The notes beneath the pieces are model-generated. The model saw nothing but the letters and a program-made list of their open reading frames with translations, searched no databases and was not told the DNA's origin. DNA of 64,000 nt. Source: Mikania micrantha (taxonomy: Eukaryota; Streptophyta; Magnoliopsida; Asterales; Asteraceae). Location: NCBI GenBank assembly GCA_009363875.1, contig CM018680.1, positions 15,757,608 through 15,821,607 on the forward strand. The letters run 5' to 3'. The position numbers were made by a program, and so were the translations under genes. Numbering within the stretch: position 1 is the stretch's first letter; every line of letters begins with the position of its first letter. Positions 58,121-64,000 of this stretch are shown piece by piece.

Positions 58121-60880
58121 CTAAGAATCACTCAAACATGGAAAACATCTCCAAAAGTATATTTGGTCGGCCATGAAGCGTCTGTATGCTATGCACGACT
58201 CCGTGAAGTTATTAGTTACGTTCAACTGTTTGCTAGTAACCAAATGCTCCATTAACATGCAGACATGCACCCCTTGATTACCATACAAGTCAGTTTGAGA
58301 TTGAACATAGTCTTCGTTCACTTCAAAACTCATCGTTTTCTCTGGAAAGCAAGTTTTTTTTAAAAAAAACTTAATGTCAACCAACAAAGCACAAAAATAA
58401 ACCGAGATCTTCATCAATTTTGGGTGAAGCGTCCTGATGTGTTGTGAAACACATTTGTTTTTCTATTTGTTTTTCTTGAGTTTTTGTACAGTTTTATGCG
58501 TTTTTAGAGTCGATTGATGCTGGTTCTTCACAATTCCATGATTTGATGCTTGTAGGTATTAAACGTGTTATTATGGCACAAAAGATCAAGAAAACGAGCT
58601 CCAGGGTGGACGAGAACGGACCCGAAGACAAAAGAAGACAAAAGCTGGAATCTGGGTCTTCTGAAGCCCCACGCGACAGGTGGAAAAAGTCAAAAATGCC
58701 CTTTTTAATGATAGTGGGTTGACCCGACTATTTTGTCGGGTAGTGGGTACCCTCGCATAGCGCGAGGGGTTTCAAGTTGATCGTCGCGTAGCGCGACGAG
58801 GTGCAAATTTCAGAAATTCGAGCTCGACAAATAAAAACGGTTGGGGACTTATTTTCTAGGGTAACTGACGACTGGAGACGAGATTAAGAGGCGACCAAGA
58901 AGCTGTAAACGACAAGTATGGCAAGATCTATCATTCGGAAGCCCTAGGATCGAGATTCGAAGGGTGTACAACGGTCGGTTTCGGTTTCTTACTTGTTTTA
59001 TACATTTGAATGATGTTTGATATTGGTTTATACACTATTTATTTATGTTTATTCATGATGATTTGTGGCTAAACCTTTTAAACCACCTAGGGTTTTATAA
59101 TATGCATGTTTAATGATTGTGATGATTGATTGTGGAACAAGTTTGTGTTTTTCAATGATATAACGATTTGGTTTGGATTCTTGGATGTGTATGAATGTTT
59201 ATATTGTTTGTGATTTGATTTATCGATTCCTCGTGTGCTTTGGCGAATGTCTTTCATATAATAGGTGCATGCTTGGTCAATTACTTGGTGTTCTTGATTT
59301 GTGGATGGATTACTAGACGTAGTGATTCATAGGAATAATGATTAGGTCACAAATAAATTAAATGTTTAACCAAATGCAAAAGCCATGAGGTGAGGGTTTG
59401 TTAGTATGTCTTGAGTGTTCAACAACCAGTTAAAGTCTTTGTGAAAAGGCTAGGATTAGGTAAATTGAACGTACTCTTGTATGCTAAATCCAAGATGTTT
59501 CTCCTTATTATCCCTTGCATGTTTGTGTATTGAGACTTTCATTCCATGAAGTAGATGGTCTTTAGGATATATCATTGATGGGTTGGTTAACTTGTGAGAG
59601 TAATTAATCTAAACCGGTAATTAAAAGACTTGTAGACACTTTAGTTGAAATCTTTGAGAAAGGTTAAAGATACTCTAATTTGTTTAGGAGTTAAAATTCA
59701 AAGATCTTGGTTCCACAATAAGTTCCATAATCAATCTAAAACACATTAGACATGTATAGAGTAAACTCTAGGTAGTCATTTCATCATTCGTGACTTTTTG
59801 TTGCATTTTCCTTATTGAGTCTAAATCCAGTTTTTCTAGGTTATAAATTTAGTTTATTGAATTAGTAACAAAACCCCCCTTTAAACAAATCTTTTTAATC
59901 AAGTAAATTTGTATAGATAAGTCCTTGAGTCTGTCTTGCATTTTCTATAGAAGTCTGTGGGTTCGATATCCGGACTTAATTTTCTGTACTACTTTTGATA
60001 GGTTCACTTGCCTGTTAGTAGTTTAGTTTAGAGAGTCTAGAGTATTACTTAGTGTCTAGGTTAGTTTTGATTTTTGTTAGTTTAGTTAAACTACTTTGCA
60101 CACATCACATCCGTCTTTACTTTTTCGCTTGAAAAACACTCACTACAATACATCACCAAATTACTTGAACAGGCAACTAGTTGTGATTTTCAACACAGAA
60201 TGGAAAGTTAATATAATCAACATAAAAAAAACGACAGAAATGGCTTGACTGTTTGCAAAGCTAACGATATTTTTGGTATATGAATCTACCAGATAGTCAT
60301 AAAACTGAGGCGGGAGAATTGACCAACGCATATCACTAGCTCGTTCTTTTTGTTGTTGTCTTTGTCTCTAGTGCATCATTCTTCCAACCCAACCTTGAAT
60401 ATGCTGAAAATATAATGTTCAATTAAATAAAAAGATGTTAATTATTTTAAATTTAATTTATTATAAAAATATATGAAAATCATGTATAATATTTTTAACC
60501 TCTGGTCTAAGGTATCCATTACAAATGTAACCCAAAATTGTTCCCCAAAAACTGCGGTCTAGCTGTAGAGGCGTATTAAAAACACCGGAATAACAAAACG
60601 GAGCGTCTCCATTAAGATAGAATTATTCCACATTTGTAGACCATTTTTCAGATTCATCGTCCAAAATGGCCCATTTGCGAACACGTTGACGGTGTACACT
60701 ATGTCTGTTGTGTGTTTACTCCGAATCTTCTGGTGGTTGTTGTTCATGAACTGATGGTGTTGATAAACTTGCATTCTTAGGTGTACGCCTCTGTTTTTGG
60801 AAAACCCAAGTTGAAGCTTTTTGAACAGGTTGAGAATTATATTCGTGATTCACAGTTTGCTTGTTACGACGGTTATCCAT
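58121..60880 (-). pseudogene. Ulp1-like cysteine-protease pseudogene, split by a solo LTR
   Basis: Minus strand. Exon 1 (60880-60500, 127 codons, with TAA at 60718 and a second stop) starts MDNRRNKQTV and ends in LQLDRSFWGTILGYICNGYL. Donor GTTAAA and acceptor TTTTCAG delimit an intron (60499-60404). Exon 2 (from 60403) has HIQGWVGRMMH, a TAG, MRWSILPPQFYDYL, then VENHN-stop-LPVQV, the region of the catalytic His, with TAG for the usual Trp at 60179. After the LTR (58435-60155), the C-terminal part (58434-58121) has ALLVDIKFF, YGNQGVHVCMLMEHLV and RRFMADQIYFWR, the end of an Ulp1/C48 domain. The active-site Asp-Cys-Gly is replaced by Asn-Gln-Gly (58279-58274), so the nucleophile is lost. Such SUMO-protease-like genes occur within plant transposons as well as in the host set. 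Confidence 0.75.
58435..60155 (+). mobile_element. Solo LTR (1721 bp) inside the Ulp1-like pseudogene
   Basis: Ends TGATGTGTTGTG...CTACAATACATCA are inverted (TGATGTxTTGT). Inside: CGCGTAGCGCGACG words (58755-58800), a leader-like purine stretch (58850-58970) and a 3' part with GTGGGTTCGATATCCGGAC (59948-59966), a phrase I associate with the end of large gypsy LTRs in composite plants. No internal region or second LTR. The flanks (CGTCC and CCAAA) do not match, so flanking DNA was lost or altered, consistent with about 20-30 residues missing from the protease at this point. Confidence 0.6.
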
Positions 60881-60945
60881 ATTTTTAAAAAAAATATTGG
60901 AACGTTGCTTGTTAAGATGTGGTGATTGGTTGTTATGATGGAGTC

Positions 60946-60957
60946 ACTTATTTATAT
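60946..60957 (-). promoter_or_regulatory. TATA box of the Ulp1-like pseudogene
   Basis: Minus-strand CATATATAAATAAG lies about 70 bases before the ATG at 60880, a normal spacing for a plant gene. Confidence 0.5.
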
Positions 60958-61030
60958 ATGTGGTGGTAGGTATAACTCTAGAAGAGTGATGAGGCTCAAC
61001 AACTAAAAGATGAGAAAGCATTAGCACGTT

Positions 61031-61850
61031 GTCACACCCCGAGCCGGCGGGCTGGATCGACTTTCCCGTCGGGCGGAAAGTTCTCGGGGCGCGATATCGT
61101 TTGATAATCGAAATGATGAGATTGTTTACATAGCACATGATAATAAATGAGAAATGCTAACACGACAATGATATAGAATTACAAGATTAAATTACAATGT
61201 ATTGTTCATAATTTAACCAAGTAAATCTACCCAAAAGAATCAACGAGTTTATATCTTGTCACTATACAAGATATACAAAAGATGATTCGTTGTATTGTCA
61301 ATCAAAAGTATTCAACACCAAAAGTAGCTAGGCCTTCTAAAAGTCCACTAGCTATGTCCCTGTAATCATGGTGACTAAACCTGTTCGTCACCTCAGAAAA
61401 CATGCATTTAAACAAAGTAAACACTAGGTTGGTGAGTTCATAAGTATGTTAATTGAAAACCTTGATTTATTCACATGCACAATCATAATGTATGTTCTGT
61501 TACTTGTATGTTGTTTGTTCACCCGTTCACCCAATGGCTTCTCAATATTTATATTCACAAATAATATATCGTCCTAGTAGTGATGCTTATATATAGGGCA
61601 TATGTAAGGGAATCAAGCCCTAGCCAGCATCCCACCACATCACTACTAGAACTCCACACTACTTGCAATACAATTATTGATTTCCATCTCCATTCCATAT
61701 GTTCATCTCATTGTAGTTCGCCTGTGATATCATGTGTGACAGTTGCATACGAGAATTACGTCATAAATGACGTGAGCACATTTGATCGTTCTAGAAATCC
61801 ACGTTGTTCTAATACTTGTAATTGTTACAGAATGATAGTAGGTGAGAAAT
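61031..61850 (-). mobile_element. LTR 3' part, minus orientation (block B family)
   Basis: Starts TGTCACACCCCGAGCCGGCG; its first 70 bases are the reverse complement of 9925-9995 with few changes. GGTTGGTGAGTTC (61429-61441) and TGCTTATATATAGGGCATA (61583-61601) match, in reverse, landmarks of block B and the other LTRs. Unlike block B it retains the CTCACCAAC block, so block B has lost about 300 bases there. Confidence 0.65.
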
Positions 61851-63874
61851 GATGAACGTGGACGAAAACCGTGCACAAAACGGAGTCCTGGATTGCCCGA
61901 AATCGAAAAATGAAGAAAAATTACAAAGTGTTGGTCGACTGGACCCATCGCGGTACGCGATGGAGGGATTGAGAATCCTCCGCGGTACACGATGCTTGCA
62001 AAATATCAAAGATTCCTCCGGAAAACTTCACGGTACGCGAAGCCCCTTTTGGCTTTTGGTCGCGGTACGCGACAGATGAGGCGGTGGAACAAGTTGATCC
62101 TTTTATCAGATATTCATGCGGAAACTATTTTTATTATCTTTTTCGAACTCAGACGAACTCACAGGCGAAAGACACACACAAACCACCATCAAATCACCTT
62201 TTGAAGCTATCGGATCGTGTAGATCGCACCTGGGGACGTGTTTACAAGTTCTGATCGTCATTTTACCCGCAAAAACTCCGTCTGATTAGGTAATGATCCG
62301 TTTAAACCTTCTAGTTTGATTTTGATTGATTAGATCTTGATTTTGAACGTAATGACATAGTTAGGATTGTTGATTATTGCCTAGATGATGGCTAGGATTG
62401 ATTATAAACAAAGAACACGAAGATTTAACGGTTAAATCCTTGTTTTGATCCGTTGTAATGCCCGGTTTGCATGAAATCATACCCATGATTATAATGGTTT
62501 AAACCATTTGATTATGACAATGTAGCTGATTAGTTTGATTAATCTTTGAAATACAAAGGTTAAATCTAAGTGTTTCAAACTAATCACAACCATTAACATA
62601 CTCATTGGAACGATTATCTGATGTTTATGATAACAGTCAGATTAGTATGTTAAACTTGGTTATTACACCTATTCTGATGCTACATTGTGATATTTCATGA
62701 TAATTGGGTAATCAATAACAAGGATTGAGCATTCCTAAGCCATTAAATTATCTAGAAACTGTTACAGTATTATAATCAACAACATTATCTATTTGGTTAA
62801 TCTGAGATTATTCTGATTAATCCAATATGTCATCAACTTTGTGTTAGGAATCTAATGCAATGTAGGTTCCTACATTATCATACATTGTATGATATAACAT
62901 TAAATTAATTAATTACATAATTAGTATCGAGTTGATGATTTACTAAGCAATGTCTTTGACATTGAACGTTCAGAAAGATCTAATCAGTAAACTAGAACAT
63001 AAATAACTTATTAAATATAACTAAATGTAGAATCATCTCTGTACTATCAGTTTGGTGATACTCTGCTACATCTATATTATCAGGTGAGTTTCGTACAACC
63101 CCTTTTATTTTTAATCTTTTATAAACATCGGGGAAACTCTGCAAACTGTTGTCTGAACATATGATATGCATCAATGATATCTGTGTGATTTCATGTGATT
63201 TTGTGGGATTTCATGGGATTTTGCCTGTAGACAGAACTCTATCATGGAACTGAAAGTCCTCATTTTTGAACTGTATCTAGTGAACCCATGTGTGGCCGAA
63301 CAGAAAACATTGATAGTACTATTGGTTGACACCCCATTTGCTGGGAGGATTGCATCTCCCCTTGTGTGAATGTTTGTTATCTGTTTCTTGAATTTCTTAA
63401 TGGTATGATAGACATTAAGATAATGAGGCATTAAGATATGTACCGACGGGTAATATCTTGAGACAGACTAGACGTCATAAAGGAACTAGATACGGGTCCC
63501 ATGGTTATCCGGAACTGAACTTTTGAGAACATGCTTATCATATCATATTGTTTTAAATTGAACTGTCGAACTCACCAGCTTTATGCTGACGTTTCAAACT
63601 TAAATCTTTTTGCAGGTAAACAGTAATAGCCGGTGAGGATGCACTTTTGGGATATTTGCACTTGTATAATTAATATTGTAATTAAATAAATATAGCTGTA
63701 ATGTAATTGTGATTGCGACATCCTTGTAATGAGTTTACTTTAAGTTAATCTGTGTGCTTATGATATCAGTTCAAGTAAGTCACCCCTCACCTCGGAGACA
63801 TCACCACTATGCTTCCGCAACAGGTTCAGTGACGTCAGGCTAGACACGAGGTGACGAAGGGTGGGGGTGTGACA
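61851..63874 (+). mobile_element. LTR of an element that continues beyond the window
   Basis: A CGCGGTACGCGA word array (61948-62070) comes first. Then a leader-like stretch (62110-62285) ends in a donor-like TTAGGTAATG, followed by CAGGTGAGTTTCGTACAACC (63081-63100), GAACTCACCAGCTTTATGCTGACG (63567-63590) and the terminus GGGGGTGTGACA at 63874. The primer-binding site follows 3 bases later, so this is a 5' LTR. Its own 5' end is not seen: the junction with the reversed LTR lies near 61850. Confidence 0.65.
61948..62070. repeat. CGCGGTACGCGA word array
   Basis: Four copies (ATCGCGGTACGCGATGG, CCGCGGTACACGATGC, CACGGTACGCGAAGC, TCGCGGTACGCGACAG) about 30-40 bases apart; each is nearly self-complementary. 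Confidence 0.8.
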
Positions 63875-63877
63875 GGG

Positions 63878-63890
63878 TGGTATCAGAGCC
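63878..63890 (+). other. Primer-binding site for initiator tRNA-Met
   Basis: TGGTATCAGAGCC, three bases after the LTR end GTGTGACA. It is complementary to the 3' end of plant tRNA-iMet including CCA, the standard site for priming minus-strand DNA in many plant LTR retrotransposons. Confidence 0.9.
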
Positions 63891-64000
63891 ACAGGTTATA
63901 GAGAATTAGGTTGACTTAGAGACCTAGACTATAACCATAGGCTCGTATAGTGACACAGAGAGCACCGAACATTAATATTGAACAAAACTTGTTTTGAATT
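63891..64000 (+). mobile_element. Leader of the LTR retrotransposon cut by the window end
   Basis: Untranslated leader after the primer-binding site; no coding sequence is reached. The element class cannot be told from this part. Confidence 0.6.

Noticed and set aside
58425..60165. 5-bp target duplication for the solo LTR
   Set aside because: Several choices of LTR ends were tried; none gave matching flanks, so no duplication is claimed.
60559..60774. 71-codon minus frame MQVYQHHQF...
   Set aside because: Out of frame with the Ulp1-like exon that starts at 60880; the exon frame shows family motifs despite stops.

Overview
This is plant nuclear DNA: AT-rich, with very few genes and dense with transposable-element remains. 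The one gene that reads through intact is a nuclear-encoded mitochondrial ribosomal protein (bL25m, minus strand, 33548-35592, three coding exons with proper GT-AG junctions). The gene fragments, intron structure, chromovirus and SIRE-type copia remnants, and hAT, Tourist and Helitron debris all point to a eudicot. The LTR termini (TGTCACACCCC...GGGGTGTGACA), the copia accessory ORF and the Ulp1-like pseudogene make me favour Asteraceae, but that is an impression I could not check.

Layout. 1-1650: end of a MITE with AAACCGGTTT words, a possible gene 5' end on the minus strand, and a foldback element set in a (TA)n tract. 1954-9995: two long LTR-like blocks (A, B), plus orientation. 10230-17200: a broken minus-strand Ty1/copia element of SIRE/Maximus type (gag, RT, RNase H and an accessory ORF downstream of pol), with protease and integrase missing and an LTR fragment in their place. 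17500-24396: two minus-orientation LTR blocks (C, E). 24346-26911: a perfect 51-bp inverted repeat, a Helitron-like 3' end and a second foldback element between microsatellites. 27192-30560: LTR block F. 31781-33050: two adjacent Tourist-like elements sharing one TAA. 33548-35592: bL25m. 35807-36317: a hAT-like element with an 8-bp target duplication. 36660-42110: a decayed minus-strand chromovirus (Ty3/gypsy) interrupted by a hAT-like element that itself contains another. 42747-44423: pseudogene of mitochondrial ATP synthase subunit d. 47642-48355: another hAT-like element. 49390-56072: LTR block D, a gypsy integrase piece and further LTR parts. 56847-57872: a 29-bp minisatellite and a 234-codon ORF with a V-N-x-x repeat. 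58121-60880: a minus-strand Ulp1-like cysteine-protease pseudogene split by a solo LTR. 61031-63874: two LTR pieces lying head to head; the second ends at a tRNA-iMet primer-binding site, so the internal part of that element begins just before the window edge.

Themes. First, insertions can be ordered in time: nested TIR elements with exact 8-bp duplications interrupt the gypsy pol, and a solo LTR interrupts the protease. Second, the long LTR blocks share a few conserved landmarks (a splice-donor-like CAGGTGAGTTC, a CTCACCAACTTT...AGTTGAC block, TATA boxes, TGTCACACCC ends) while each carries its own array of short, mostly self-complementary words. The word differs from element to element. I regard this as the most unusual pattern here.
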